Positions 33,806 to 45,461 of a stretch of 64,000 bases of DNA are shown one piece after another. The stretch lies in contig JASJOG010000154.1 in NCBI GenBank assembly GCA_030142905.1, forward strand, positions 558,001-622,000. The letters are read 5' to 3'. Position numbers and translations under genes: made by a program. The number at the start of each line of letters is the position of its first letter. Positions within the stretch are counted from its first letter, which is position 1. Under the pieces are notes generated by a model that made no database searches, was not told where the DNA came from, and worked only from the letters and a program-made list of their open reading frames with translations. Origin of the DNA: Heliopora coerulea (lineage: Eukaryota; Cnidaria; Anthozoa; Scleralcyonacea; Helioporidae).

Positions 33806-33822
33806 CATATATACACATATAC
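33771..33822. repeat. (TA)n/(CATA)n microsatellite
   Basis: Alternating TA broken by ca, grading into atacacatatac. Confidence 0.9.
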
Positions 33823-34185
33823 ACAGCAAATTGCATAAATTTAGGCAAACATAAACATATAAAGAAAAAAACATGTATGGGTGAATCTGTAACTGTGAAT
33901 ACTTTAATCTACCTTAAAGCATTAGACTGGCCATCGAATGTATCAAAAAACAAACAACATATCTTCGCTGACCATTGAAGTGAAAATAAAATGAAGATAC
34001 GATGGTCTCGATATGTTCATATATTGATATGTTTTGTGCCATAATTTTTGCAATTTGCTGCATATAGATAGACGTACACACATTCATATAAATATACATA
34101 AATGTACGTATGCATGTATGTGCATTCATGTCAATATCTATGTCTACATCCGTACACATACATTTGTCGGATACATCAGATTAAA

Positions 34186-34640
34186 AACTATGCACTTCTA
34201 TTGAAAACCAACGTTTCGAAGATATGGCCCTTTGTCAAGGTGAAACTATAGAAGCCATGCAGTTAGTGTTCTTAAATACGGTTTGCAAAACTAATCACAA
34301 ACGTGATCAAGTCTCGAAGAGTGAGTCCATGCGGAACAAATGAGTTCTATTCAAATGCCCTGAGCTCCTCTCTCCTATGGTCTACTTACTTCTGTCTTAG
34401 CAATTATCCTCACCTTAAAATCATCCAAACCTTTGTGCCCCTCTGTAAAAAAAATTGCCCATTCAAGGGGTTTTGTGTGTATAAATTGAACTCATTTGTT
34501 CCACACGGACATGATGTTAGAGACTTCAGTTGGTGGCAATATGCAATCACTTTTCCAAATTGTAACTACGTACACAGGCTGCCCTCTATAATCTGACCTA
34601 GACAAAAGGGCACAGCCCCCAAACGTCGGTTTTGAACAGA
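34186..34640. mobile_element. Foldback structure with Penelope-like end motifs
   Basis: The outer arms are inverted: ttgaaaaccaacgtttcgaa at 34200 against the complement of aaacgtcggttttgaaca at 34621, both next to a ccctttgtc/gacaaaaggg word. The inner arms contain the exact 15-mer ggaacaaatgagttc (34333) and its complement (34488). The outer motif resembles the cgaaacgtt ends of Penelope-like elements, so it may be two element ends in inverted orientation. Confidence 0.6.
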
Positions 34641-34689
34641 AGTAAAGAGTCTCTATCAACAAGATGTCTACACTAAACTTGAGGTTTGG

Positions 34690-34856
34690 GATGACTTTTT
34701 ATTGAATTTGAATTTATTAATTAAAATAGACTTTGCAACCCATAAGGGTTGAAATACGTCCATTGTTTACAATGAGATAGTAAAATACTATTACAAATGT
34801 TAGTTAAATATGATTTACAAATGGTAAAAATAGTAAGAAATTTATGCCTATATGAA
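34690..34856 (-). mobile_element. Short LINE 3' tail with 32-bp target duplication
   Basis: A 167-bp insert lies between two identical 32-bp copies of the target (34658-34689 and 34857-34888, starting aacaagatgtctacactaa). On the minus strand it ends in aattcaaattcaat-type short repeats, as LINE tails do. It is a severely 5'-truncated non-LTR insertion. Confidence 0.75.
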
Positions 34857-35352
34857 AACAAGATGTCTACACTAAACTTGAGGTTTGGTATGATTTTTAT
34901 GATATATGTAGTTCTCGTACGTTAAGGGGAAAAATTGCGTCACTAAAGGCCAGTTAAAACGGTTTTAACATTTGCTTCAATAATTACCCTTGGATCAATT
35001 GCTTTCAGTGTCCCCGAAGTAAATCTCTTTGAAACGCTCACACAACGTTGGAATGCGGTGAACGGCCACTCTGCTACATCATGCAGCGCTCTTGAAAAGA
35101 CTTCCTCGACGGATGTTGGGTAAATGTTGGAGCAAACGTTGACACCGTTTCGCCAGGCATTAAAAAAGAAAGAGCGCAAGCTCGCTTATGATGAGGAAAA
35201 TGCTGGGTCAACTAGTTTCACAACACTTTATTTTTTTTTTCCTGCCGAGCCTGCTGAGCTCTCAGAACAAATTTATTCGGGCTAAACATTAACCTTGGAA
35301 CGTTAAAATAGCGATGTAACTAAGTTTTAACGGTTCTTGGCCTATGCTTCAG

Positions 35353-37008
35353 ATATCACGACAGCCTAGAAGCTGGTGAAGAGCCAGACGAAACGACGGT
35401 TCCCCCGATATTTGCTGACAGACCGATGCATTGCAACTTCTCGGAGATCAGCTCGCACTCGTTGAGATCGAGGTTTGCCGGTTTCAGCTCATCGGCTCTT
35501 CAAAAGTGCAACTACTTTGCAAACGCCACTCCACCATTCAGTCCTCCGGCTTTGTCCGTTTCAACGCCCACGGAAGTCCTGACGACGACCTTAAAGTACA
35601 TGGAGGCGTTCTTGCACGAGCGTAAGTTATGGGATCTCTTGCCGACTTCGTGGCGAATCAAATCAGCAACGCCAGACTTGAAGAACCTAATCGAGGTAAA
35701 CAAAGGTGCCATACATTTCTAAGACGGGGATTCGGCCGAGATCACGCTGAACGACGACCGGGCAGAGCTGCTTTGCTTGGCAATCCACGGCCATTGCATT
35801 CGAATTCGTATGAAACACCACGACATTCCGGAAGGGAAATTTTCCATGCGCATTTACAGACAGCCCGACAAGACTTCCATGGCCGTGCAACCGTTTTTGA
35901 CGTGACATATCGGAATAGAGTCCCTGCGTGAGACGCGACGCTTGATCTTACCAAGCGAAATCCGTTTACGTCGAGGTCAAAAGAAATGCCAACGGAGAGG
36001 TGGCTACGCTGCTCGACGTCTACAGGAGAAGACTAACGAACATATGGTGTGAAGACAGCATCGGCAATCTTGGGAATCTCGCCGAAACGCTGGCACTCTA
36101 CTGTTACACTCTTTCCCTGTACACGACAGGAATTCACCAAGGCATCAACTGTGCCATGCGCAAAGCTATCGCTGACCAACGCCGAATCTTCAACCTTCCC
36201 GACGAAATGTTCACCTATCAATTCAGGCCGTGGGAAATCCGAAGCAAATGGGACAGGAATCCAGATATTTATAAGGAGTACCGACCGATTTTAAACTTGC
36301 CGAGCCAACCAGAAATCCGGCGGAGACCTCGAGAACGAAATGCACCAGTCGAGGACGACGAGGATGACGAATGGCAAGAAAGCCAGGAGGGTGACAGTTA
36401 TTACTTTAAAATCGTCCCTTGCCGCATGCATTTCGAAAGTCTTTGTTTTAAGGCCAGGAGTACCATCGACGGTGCAGGGAACGGACTGTTTTTGAAGCCT
36501 CATCCTTCCATCCCGAAAGGCGTCCATCTTTGCCTGTACGCCGAGAAGTTCACGTCGGAAGCCGAAATCAACGACATCGGGAGTTCGCGTTTCTACGCCA
36601 TGTACGTTCCCAGGCTGAATGCATGGTACGACGTCGAGCTAGAGACGGGCAACAACTTCGCAAGGTTTGCTAACCAGCTGCACGTTCAAGAAACCTTGGA
36701 GTCCATGAAACGAATGTCTGCAAGCGACATGCCTGAAGTGACCGAAAGCGATTGGAAAAGAATCGAAGACGATCTTGACAGCTACTGCAACGCTGAAATA
36801 CAAATGCGTCGCAGGTCAACTGCTTCTTGTGGTGAAACGCGACCTACAGCCCACACAATAACCAGAAGAAGTCTTTGTCAACTATGGTGGCTTGAGGTGT
36901 TACTGGCTTCGTGGGGTACGTCAAATGCGTGATGCATTCCCGGAACGAATGAAAACTGTCATCAACTGGCTTCTTCACTCGCCAGAATGTAACTGGATAT
37001 CCGACTAA
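35353..37008 (+). pseudogene. SET-domain gene, exon 3 (SET methyltransferase-like domain)
   Basis: The acceptor restores Arg with the exon 2 donor and opens YHDSLEAGEEPDETTV. The frame carries TAA (35720-35722) and TGA (35903-35905), shifts near 35960 into a frame open to 36812, and a one-base insertion at 36813 shifts it again. A TAA at 36859 precedes the last part, which ends at 37006-37008. The C-terminal 230 residues hold SET hallmarks in order: STIDGAGNGLFL (G-x-G), MYVPRLNAWYDVELETGNN, NFARFANQ (canonical R-F-x-N-H), YCNAEIQM, then EEVFVNYGGLRCYW (canonical G-E-E-x-x-x-x-Y). The His and Cys of N-H-S-C are not conserved. Residues upstream of SET match nothing I know. By homology it would methylate protein lysines; this copy is dead. 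Confidence 0.68.
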
Positions 37009-37346
37009 AGGGAGAGATGGTCAAAACAATAAGAGAAAGAAAGAGAACAAATCATTAGTCCCATCAGAATGATAAACGTTTTCGTGCTCATGACATTTAA
37101 ATCCCATTATTTTAAGCATTTGGAACGTCAGATTCAATACTTTACCGTTGTTCCAAGGTTATTCGTTTACTCATCGGTTAAGTGCTCTGCAGATTTGTGT
37201 GTGGGTGTCGGGGGACGAAGGGAGTGGAGAAAAAATGGAAAAGAAAAAAATGTGAAAAAGGCAAATGACGATAATAATTATAATAATGATGATACTAAAC
37301 TGAAAACTATTATACTTAAATAATAATTACGATGCACGTTAAATTT

Positions 37347-37385
37347 GTTTTCCGATCAAAAATGTCCACGTTTTGATCGGAAAAC
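37347..37385. repeat. Perfect 15-bp hairpin downstream of the SET gene
   Basis: gttttccgatcaaaa, nine-base loop, then ttttgatcggaaaac. It lies 340 bp after the SET gene stop and is not followed by a U-tract. It differs from the histone 3' stem-loop. Confidence 0.85.
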
Positions 37386-38402
37386 GACCGTTTTTCAGTA
37401 GGCACGGAAAATTCTTTTGTAACTCAGGATACCAGCAGATAGTCTAGAATGCAAAAGCCAGCATCGTGGACTAGCTACGAAGTTTGCATGTCCTTCTCCA
37501 ATCGAACTTGTAAGCAATGCTGACAAACAATCGCGAGAACATCTATGGGTTCACGTTGATCTTACGATCTCTTTACCAGATGTAAAAGGACGTGTTGAGT
37601 TAATTTTGAATAAAATAATTTAAACAACCAAACGCTGATGTTTGCGTCTTGTTATTTGTCTTAGCCCGTACCGGATTTTTTTGAAATGAATTAACCATCT
37701 GTTACACTGACGAGTTCATTAACAAGGATGGCTTTTTTCTTAGTTGTGGGGACTAGAACTCGCGTTCAATTGGACGAGCACGTGTGGTGGGATAAGGTTC
37801 AAAATAAATACAAAAAACCGTGACCTTCCTTTAGCCACTTTTCTGAATTTTTCATCTGTTTTTGGATAAGAACCAAGTGGAGGCGGACAATTTATTCCGG
37901 AAAAATTCATTTATTTAGGATAATGCATGCGGCAGACAGTTAAGTCGGCAGAATGGAAAATGTGTCAGTGCGGTAAAAAGTCGAGTTGCAATGGTGGTGC
38001 AGTCATAAATGTTTTAAAAACTTCTGATGAGAACTCGCCATGGGAATGTCAGAAATGTATAACGAATGAGAAATTCGCATTCTAACTGCTTTCTGAAACG
38101 ACGTTGTCGTACTTTTCATATGAACAAGAAAGATTGAAAGGAATCGTCGTTTTAAGGAGAGAAGTTTTTTTTTTTCTCGGTATTTTTGATGAAGAGGCTG
38201 TCTACTTTTCTTTAGCTGAGTTAAGACTCACACACCATATTTGATATTTCATCATTCTTCAACCGGACGGTGTCCTTCTCACGCCATAGCAGCATACATC
38301 ACCTGCACAAACATCCAAGCTAGTAATTCTCATCGTCTACAACGTGGGTAGTTCTCGACAAAACAAATTTTGTGACGATTTCGGAAATGCTTCAAAACCT
38401 GT
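37386..38402. other. Non-coding stretch
   Basis: No gene or element recognised. Confidence 0.35.
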
Positions 38403-38640
38403 CCTTTTATTATTATTATTATTTAACCTTATTTTATAAAGGTTGACCCATTCAGTGCTCTTACGCAACTGATTTTCAAGGGACCGCTTATAACAAATTG
38501 AAATAAAAATGACTTTAACATATACAAAGGAAATATTTACAAATTTACACATATACAGTATTTACGTAATCAAACTACTTATTATAGCAAACACCATTAG
38601 TTATTTAGGAAATTCTAAAAAAAAATTTAATATACTCAGA

Positions 38641-41587
38641 CTATCTACAATTTTCGCGATTGAGAATAGCTTTAAACTGCCCAATTGATATTTGTTTATC
38701 ATTTGCGCATTTTGGTTGATCATTCCACAAATTAGCACCGGAATAACTACTGATCCTTTTCAGGAAGTTTGTATTTGGTTTCGGAATAGCAAAATCTACA
38801 TCATTGTCATGGAAGTTGTAGTTTTTGTTTTTGCTCGTATTGAAGATGCTAGTCATGCATTCCGAGAATTTGTTATTTTTTATTTTGTACATGAATATGT
38901 TCTTTTTCTGTTTCCTGCGATCTAACAATGGTTGCCACCCGAGTTCTGTTAATATTTCAGCTGAACGTACTTCGTAAGGTTTGCCAGTTATGACTCTTGC
39001 AGCCCTGTTCTACATTTTTTGCAGTTTATCCAACCGGTATTTACTACAATTATCTCACACAAGGCTGCAATAGTCTAAATGTGGCAAAATTAATGCTTTA
39101 TAAACAATAATCAAAGTCTTTTGGGGAACTTATGCTTTCATTCTCCTTAACGTACCGATGCCTTTAGAAACTTTTGTGACTATATCACTTACTTGATCAT
39201 TCCATAATAGCTGTTCATCAACGATGACGGCAATGGTTTTAGTTTGTTTTACTCTCTTTATATTAGTTCCCCCTAAACTTATTGTTGGATTAATGTTTAT
39301 TTTTGATAGGCGTTGCCGAGAGCCAATTATCATGTTTCGGTTTTCTCTTTATTGAGGGTTAATTTGTTGGTTAGCAACCATTGGTGTACATTCTCTAAGT
39401 CGATGTTTAAATGACTTTGTATGTCTTCTATGGACTTTCATTCTGTTGTTAGTGTTGTATCGTTTGCAAACATACTAGTAGTTGAAGATGATAAACAATT
39501 TGGTATATCATTTATATACATAAGAAAACGTAGTGGTCCTAAATTCGATCCCTGAGGTACCCCACACCGAATAACACGTGATTGTGATAAAGTACAACTA
39601 ATTTTGCACATTTGGGTTCGATTTGTTAAGTAGGGTTGGAACAAGCGCAGCGTATTTCCTCTGCCACCATACAGCTCTAGTTTTTTCATTAGAATGGAGT
39701 ATTCCACACAATCAAAAGCTTTTTAAGGTCTAAGAAAATAACTCCGTTGAAATGGCCTTTATCAATATTGATTAACCATTTGTTTGTATTGTTAAGCAGA
39801 GACATTTCTGTTGAGTTATTTTTCCTGAAACCAGCTTGTTGTGGCGTTAGTAATCCGTTTGTTTCTAAATATACTGAAAGTTGGTTCGAAAGTAATTTTT
39901 CAAATAATTTAGTCACAGCTGAAAGTACTGAAATGGGCCTATAGTTATTGCACTTTGTCTTGCAGCCAGATTTATGTATGGGAGATATGATTGCGATTTT
40001 TTGATCATCTGGGAAGATACCAGTCATTATTGACTTGTTAAAGATTGTTGAAAAGCTTGAGGTTATAACGTGAGCTGAATCTTTTAAAAGTTTATGCGAT
40101 ATCCTGTCATGTCCCGTTGCCTTAGACGTTGTTATTGTTCATAGTAGTCTAAAAACCTCTGTTTCCGTAACATTCTGTATTTCAAATGCCGAACTACTTG
40201 ATGTCATATAAGATTCTGGTTTCTTCACGCTGTCTGCCATACCTTCTGCCAAATTAACTCCAATTTCATTGAAGAATTTGTTAAAAGTGTTCGAAATACT
40301 TTCCGGCCCATCGCTGATCTCATCCTCGACAGCAATCTTAGTTATACTGGTTGTCTTAGATTTTTTGTTAGTAAGTTTGTTTAATGTCATCCACATTTCT
40401 TTCGGATTCTTTGCAGTACTGTTTATAGTGCTCATGAAATACTTTGCCTTTGTGGTTTTGATTAGCTTTTTCACGTCATTCCGAGCTCTTTTATATGCTT
40501 CATGTATACAAACAGATTCGGTTTTAATGGCTTTTTTCTTGAGAAAGTCTCTGTGAAAAATCATTCTTTTGATATGATTTGTAATCCAAGGAGCGTACTC
40601 ACTTCTAACTTTACGAATAATCGGAGGTGCATGCATATCAGCAACTAGTAAGAATTTTGTTCTCCATTCTTGCCAAAGTGCGTTAGGATCAAGTGCGTCA
40701 CTCGACAGCGTTTGAAGTATTTTACTTAAGTCGAAACAAAAGACTTTTTTATCAAAGTTTTTGAATTGTCATGTATTAATAATCTTTGGTTGCTTACGTG
40801 GAGATGAAATTTTTCTACATACATAAAAGAGGCTATGATCACTTATTCCCAAGTGTTCGACACCAGAGGAATTTATAATTTCCGGTCTATTCCTGAAAGC
40901 TAGGTCAATCAATGTGCTGGTCGTTTCTGTTATTCGAGTGGGTTCCTTAATTAACTGCTCAAATTGAAATTGCTTGGCAAGGTAAACAAGTTTACTCGTT
41001 TGCAGACTTGTTTTATTCCTTTCAAAAGTCCAGTCACAGTTGAAATCTTCAATAAGGACTATTTCTTTACCTTCAGAATCCATGTTTTTTACACATTCTT
41101 CATAGTCGTTAAAGAGTTATAAACACGAATCCGGAGATCGGTACCAAGTATTAATTGAGAAAGATTTAGATTTTGGTTTGGAGACCTCAGTTGTAATTGT
41201 TTCTAAATTGTCTGCCATAAAATTATCTCTTATTTTGTAGTCTATTGAGCTTCTAACATAAATAGCTACCCCTCCACCATTCCGATTCCTGTCTTTTCGT
41301 ATAATGTCTTATCCATTTACATCTATTTCATTATTTGCTATAGAGTTATCTAGCATAGTTTCATTTATACTAATAATGTCAAATTTCTGGTTACGCAAAT
41401 TGTACCGAAGGTGATCTATATTTTTGACCAAACTTCGAACATTGAAGTGGGCAATTTTAAATCCTCTCGGTATTTTGCTTTCATTGCTGTTATTAATGCT
41501 GGGACTCTCCCCAATGAAATTTAAGTTGGATTGTTTAGTGGAATCTATTGGGCTATGATCTACATCTGATTCAGGTAGGCTATTCAC
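38641..41587 (-). pseudogene. CR1-like ORF2: endonuclease and reverse transcriptase, broken
   Basis: Pieces in order: endonuclease (41587-40769) with IAHFNVRSLVKNIDHL, IISINETML, NGGGVAIYVR, IEDFNCDW (family GDFN; Gly is Glu) and LGISDHSLFYV (catalytic SDH intact); linker DFLKKKAIKTES; RT (about 40140-39130) with ISPIHKSGCKTKCNNYRPI, VIFLDLKK, CGVPQGSNLGPLRF and SMFANDTTLTT, where the catalytic YADD is FAND; C-terminal block LWNDQPKCANDKQ. At least four stops (near 41309, 41120, 40768, 40138) and frameshifts near 39700 and 39400 make it clearly dead and older than the LINE at 13196. Confidence 0.85.
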
Positions 41588-41596
41588 ATTTGTGTT

Positions 41597-42573
41597 TCAT
41601 TTGTCCTCTTTCTTATTAAGATAAGTTAAAATATTTCTCGCTAAAATCGAAGTTCCTACTCTATTGAGATAAACTGCATACGGGTTGATGTATTTGTTCT
41701 CAATGTTATTATGTTTGATTAGTCCCAGTTTATACTGGTCACAATATTGTAAAATTTTATTATTTATCTCATCTATTTTCTGCTTGAATTCAACATTATC
41801 TGTCCTCAGTATAATTTCCGACAACACAATCTCTGTTGCAGGGCTCTCTGTCTTTATTATTTCACATATCTCGGCGATTCCATTGACTATTTTCGTTGAG
41901 TTCTTGTCAGACAAGTCATTTGTACCAACATATAAAATAAGTTGGTCAGGCTTTTTCATTAAGCATGGTTTGATATGGTGTTTCATTGCGTCGATATTAG
42001 CTCCTCTGTAGGTTTCCGCGAATACTTGTTTCTGCTTTGATGAGCGACGCAATCTTCTACAGTCCAAATGCCTAATTAGAGAATCTCCTACTATGGTTGT
42101 TGAAGTGGAGGTCTTATTTCTCAGCTTAGTGTTTCGCCGGTCATTAAGTGTGTCATCAGTTCCGCTCTTCTGCTTGCTGTCCCGTGTCTTTTGTAGTCCT
42201 CCTTGTGTTTTTATATTTCCTGGCATGTCGTGAGTTGTTGATGCGTGTCCTTCGTCGTCGTCAACACAATTAGAATTTCAAATTTATTGTTCGTTTTAAT
42301 GTTTTCCTCGTTACTAATTAATTCTGGTTTGATGTATTCTTGTCTACCATGTCTTTTCTCTTTAATAGTTTTCCAATTTTCTACAGCGCCATGATTGCCA
42401 CATCGCTCATGGTCGGATTGCAAAATTTTTATCGCCGTAATCAAACTTTTTTTCTCGTCTTCAAGGTCCTTGACTTTTGTGTGGAGATCGGACATTACAT
42501 ATCCCAAATTTTCCACACGCTTCCTCAGGTTTTCATTTGTCTCCTTGAGTTTTAAACGTTCAATATATTTCAA
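41597..42573 (-). pseudogene. CR1-like ORF1: coiled coil plus SGNH esterase
   Basis: The first part (42573-42211) is a Lys/Glu-rich coiled coil (LKETNENLRKRVENLG, DLEDEKKSLITAIKILQ). The second part (42226-41597), in another frame, has the esterase blocks STTIVGDSLIRHL (block I, catalytic Ser in GDS), LILYVGTNDLSDKN (GxND) and IENKYINPYAVYLNRVG. The esterase is found in ORF1 of many CR1 elements and is thought to aid membrane or RNP trafficking. A frameshift of about one base separates the halves near 42220. Confidence 0.82.
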
Positions 42574-42850
42574 ACAATTTGATCTAGTAACAACATGAAT
42601 ATGAACGGACAGACTGCAGTGGCTGCAAGTCTTTTCCTGTTATTGTTCTTTCATAAACAAGCCTTTGCACCGTTCTTGGCATTCAAACCTGTGTTCATCT
42701 TGTTTTAAACGTCCAATATATTACAAACAACTTCAACTACTAACTACAGGAATATGAACGGACAGACTGCACTGGTTGCAAGTCTTTTTGCGTTATAGTT
42801 CTTTCAGAAACAAGCCTTTGTACTGTTCTTAACATTTAAAGTTGTTCCTG
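42550..42850 (-). repeat. Two tandem 153-bp 5' monomers of the CR1-like LINE
   Basis: Unit 1 starts ttttaaacgttcaatat at 42550 and unit 2 starts ttttaaacgtccaatat at 42703. Both contain atatgaacggacagactgca and aacaagcctttg. The units overlap the first ORF1 codons on the left. Tandem promoter monomers are known for rodent L1; here they would lie at the element's 5' end. Confidence 0.75.
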
Positions 42851-43825
42851 CAATATATCGGTGGAAATTCAGAGTCCACGAGCACAAATCTGCTAACATG
42901 CAATTTTCATAACGTACGATACATCAGCTACAAGAACTCATATTTTCTGTCCATTGCCAACTCTGTTGTTGTTGGGTTTTTGGGGGATTTTTTGTTGTTG
43001 TTTTTCATTTTTTCACTAGCTTACTTAGGCTTTTGGTATCTGTCTTACGGCATTCTAAAATCTAGATGTCCATAATCGGTCCCTAACAGAGATTCAAATA
43101 TTCAAAATGTGCCAAAAACTAGTTTTTGCAGAAAATACTGACCGAGTTCGGATCGGAGTTCTTAGGAAAATCGTGCATTACTTACAACTGAAGATAATTA
43201 TTGTACTTATCCAGTCCCGCGTCCTGTTCGAGTCGAAAGAACAAACATTGATTTGCAAACTTCTTCGTCAACTATAATCTTAACTCTGACGCTACAATAT
43301 ATCACTGAAATACAACTAAGGCCACTTAGATATCTTGCTGCAACTTGCGAGGAATATTAATTCTTCGAAAATCGTTTTTAACTCAATCAAGTTGTTATAT
43401 TTGACAGCATTCAGTACCCACATTTGACCATTCCACTGTCAATGTTGTGAAAAGAGGAAATCACAATTTAGACAATTCAGTAATATATGTTACAGAAATC
43501 AGGCTCGTCATGACTTTCGACTCGAAGACACCATAAATGGTCTGGCGATGCTATCAAATATACCAAGTGGGACTCAACTTTAGCTGCGGCTACATAATAA
43601 CTCCCACAAGTAATATCCCGTTCACTCCAACAAAACATGTTTGATTAAACTACTTTTCACCAGGCCTGTATGAAACGTAATTTTTACTTCCTGACCGAAC
43701 TTATTTGACACGGCATTAAGACCTCCTTGCGTAGGTTCTTTTGGTAAAGCCAAACTTATAAACTGGTAAACCACCGTCTCTATGTCACGTACGATACGTA
43801 CTTGAAAATTGACCACCTATAATAT
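42851..43825. other. Non-coding stretch
   Basis: No gene or element recognised. Confidence 0.35.
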
Positions 43826-44042
43826 AACTCTGGTAAAAAGTTAAAAGGTTGATAGCTGCCGTGACTGACTTCAAACAATTTCAACGTTTCCAGCAAAGGC
43901 CCTTCGTCAGAGAAAAGTGCTCTGAATGTGAACATGTTTCTTTCTCTAACCAAGGGCCTTCGCTCCAAACGTTGGAATTCTTTGAGGTCAGACACGGCAG
44001 TTATAAACCTTTTCACTTTTTACCTTTTTACCAAGTTCTGGT
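43826..44042. mobile_element. Foldback element, about 215 bp
   Basis: Left arm ggtaaaaagttaaaaggttg, then tagctgccgtgactgac and tttcaacgtttccagc; right arm is the near-complement (cgctccaaacgttggaattc, gtcagacacggcagtta, ccttttcactttttacc). Arms of about 90 bp, roughly four-fifths identical, enclose a short loop. No coding capacity. Confidence 0.75.
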
Positions 44043-45445
44043 GTGAACGGGGCATTAGAAATCTGCTAAACTTTCATCAATGCTGCTAAACTTTCCCTAA
44101 CGCTGACATTCTTCGACCCCAAAATATTTCTGTGGCAACTCTGCAACTTAGTTGCAGACTTATTTTGGAAATCAGCTGAAAATTCAGACTCAGAATTTGG
44201 TCAAAGCCATTCTTCCAGAAGTAATTTTCTCAAAAGCTTCCTGTCTCATTAAATTTCAGGGTGATTATGTGCTCAGCATCACATCACTAATTTATACTCA
44301 TGTGAGGATCCCAGCACTCGTGATTTATTTGCAAAATGTTGAAATATTGTAGAACAGAAGTTTATTTTTTGGTGAAATTATTCATGTGATAGGAACACTG
44401 ACCAACAATATTTATGGAACTCAATTTGGCCACAACACATAAACGCATGTGATAGGAAGAGGAAGACAAAATCAAAAGCCTTTTTGTGTGTTTCTTCACA
44501 TGTTAGGTCATGTGGTCCTAATGCTTGTTTGCATAAAATTTTATCATTTTACTGGGAACTTCATCATGTGAAGTTCACCATTTCACCTCTAAATACTCAC
44601 TTGAGGGTGGTCTTTTCGCTGAACTGTACTTTCATTGCAGTATTTATTTGGATGTGTGTAAATTGAAAGTGTTGGGTTTGCTCACTAAAAATAAGCCAAG
44701 GTACAGTAAATTGATTTTGAGAACAGCTAAACATGACGAAAGCCTTAGAAAAATTAAAGAAGATATATGCAGATATTTTAATGTTAGTAAAAGGTGATTG
44801 TGAGTGACACATTTCATTTGTTTTCATAAACAGAAGAAATTTAATTCACTAATGAAGAACCAAATCATGAAGAAGGGAGGTAGTCTATGGGATTTACAAC
44901 AAATAAGTCGTTTTGAGTCCCTCAAATAGGGACTAAATATGGTTGCAAATTTATTAAATATCATTGTATGGAGGATTCAAAATAGACAGGTAACAAGTCT
45001 GGATACACAGCTATCATTTAGTATTATGGCACTCAATATGCATTACTATAAGCGACAACCTCGATACATTACGTTTGAAAAATAGAAGTAACTTTATTTT
45101 TATCGTCCTTCTTACGTCCAAAACCGTATCTGATTTTGTCACTAGATTTTGCTTTTACGCATCAAGATTTCAAAAACAACTCTGAGCAAATCCTATATAA
45201 ATAAATACTGTTAGACTGTGACGTCGTAAGGAGATTTTGCTCCGTTAAAGTTATGTAAGATAATGGTGTGCTTTCATTAACATTCAAAATATAAAAAGTG
45301 AAATCTTATTTATTACTCTGTTTCTGCCCGAGATATACCAAAATCTAGCCTGGTCAAAGGCTCTCTTCGCACTCCCGCAAAGATGAGTCTAGGCTAGAGC
45401 CAAGGCTTTATTAGTTACCAGGCCTCCGACAACTGAGTTATCAAG
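44043..45445. other. Non-coding stretch
   Basis: No gene recognised. Small palindromes only, such as gaacttcatcatgtgaagttc near 44557. Confidence 0.35.
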
Positions 45446-45461
45446 ATGGCTGCGAAACCAG
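45446..45461 (+). CDS. Candidate first coding exon of the large repeat-family gene
   Basis: caagATGGctgcgaaaccag|gtatgt: a good Kozak context, five codons (MAAKP) and a consensus donor in phase 1. It lies 600 bp upstream of the first body of coding sequence. No acceptor in matching phase was found before 46058, so the link is tentative. Confidence 0.3.

Larger units (their letters stand above)
32480..35352 (+). other. Large intron of the SET-domain gene, filled with repeats
   Basis: Predicted intron from the phase-2 donor at 32480 to the acceptor tatgcttcag at 35352. It holds TA microsatellites, a foldback element and a LINE tail, listed separately, and no other supported gene. A minus-strand frame at 34943-35179 (SFFFNAWRNGVNVCSN start) looks protein-like but matches nothing I recognise. 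Confidence 0.5.
38403..42850 (-). mobile_element. CR1-like LINE, near full length, degraded
   Basis: Minus strand, from two 5' tandem monomers (42550-42850) through ORF1 and ORF2 to a 3' tail of (TAA)n at 38405-38425. The short-repeat tail together with an ORF1 that has coiled-coil and SGNH-esterase domains is characteristic of the CR1/L2 lineage. Both ORFs carry stops and frameshifts. Confidence 0.85.

Noticed and set aside
34943..35179. 78-codon minus-strand frame that looks protein-like
   Set aside because: No motif, no start context and no neighbours; kept only as a remark within the intron entry.
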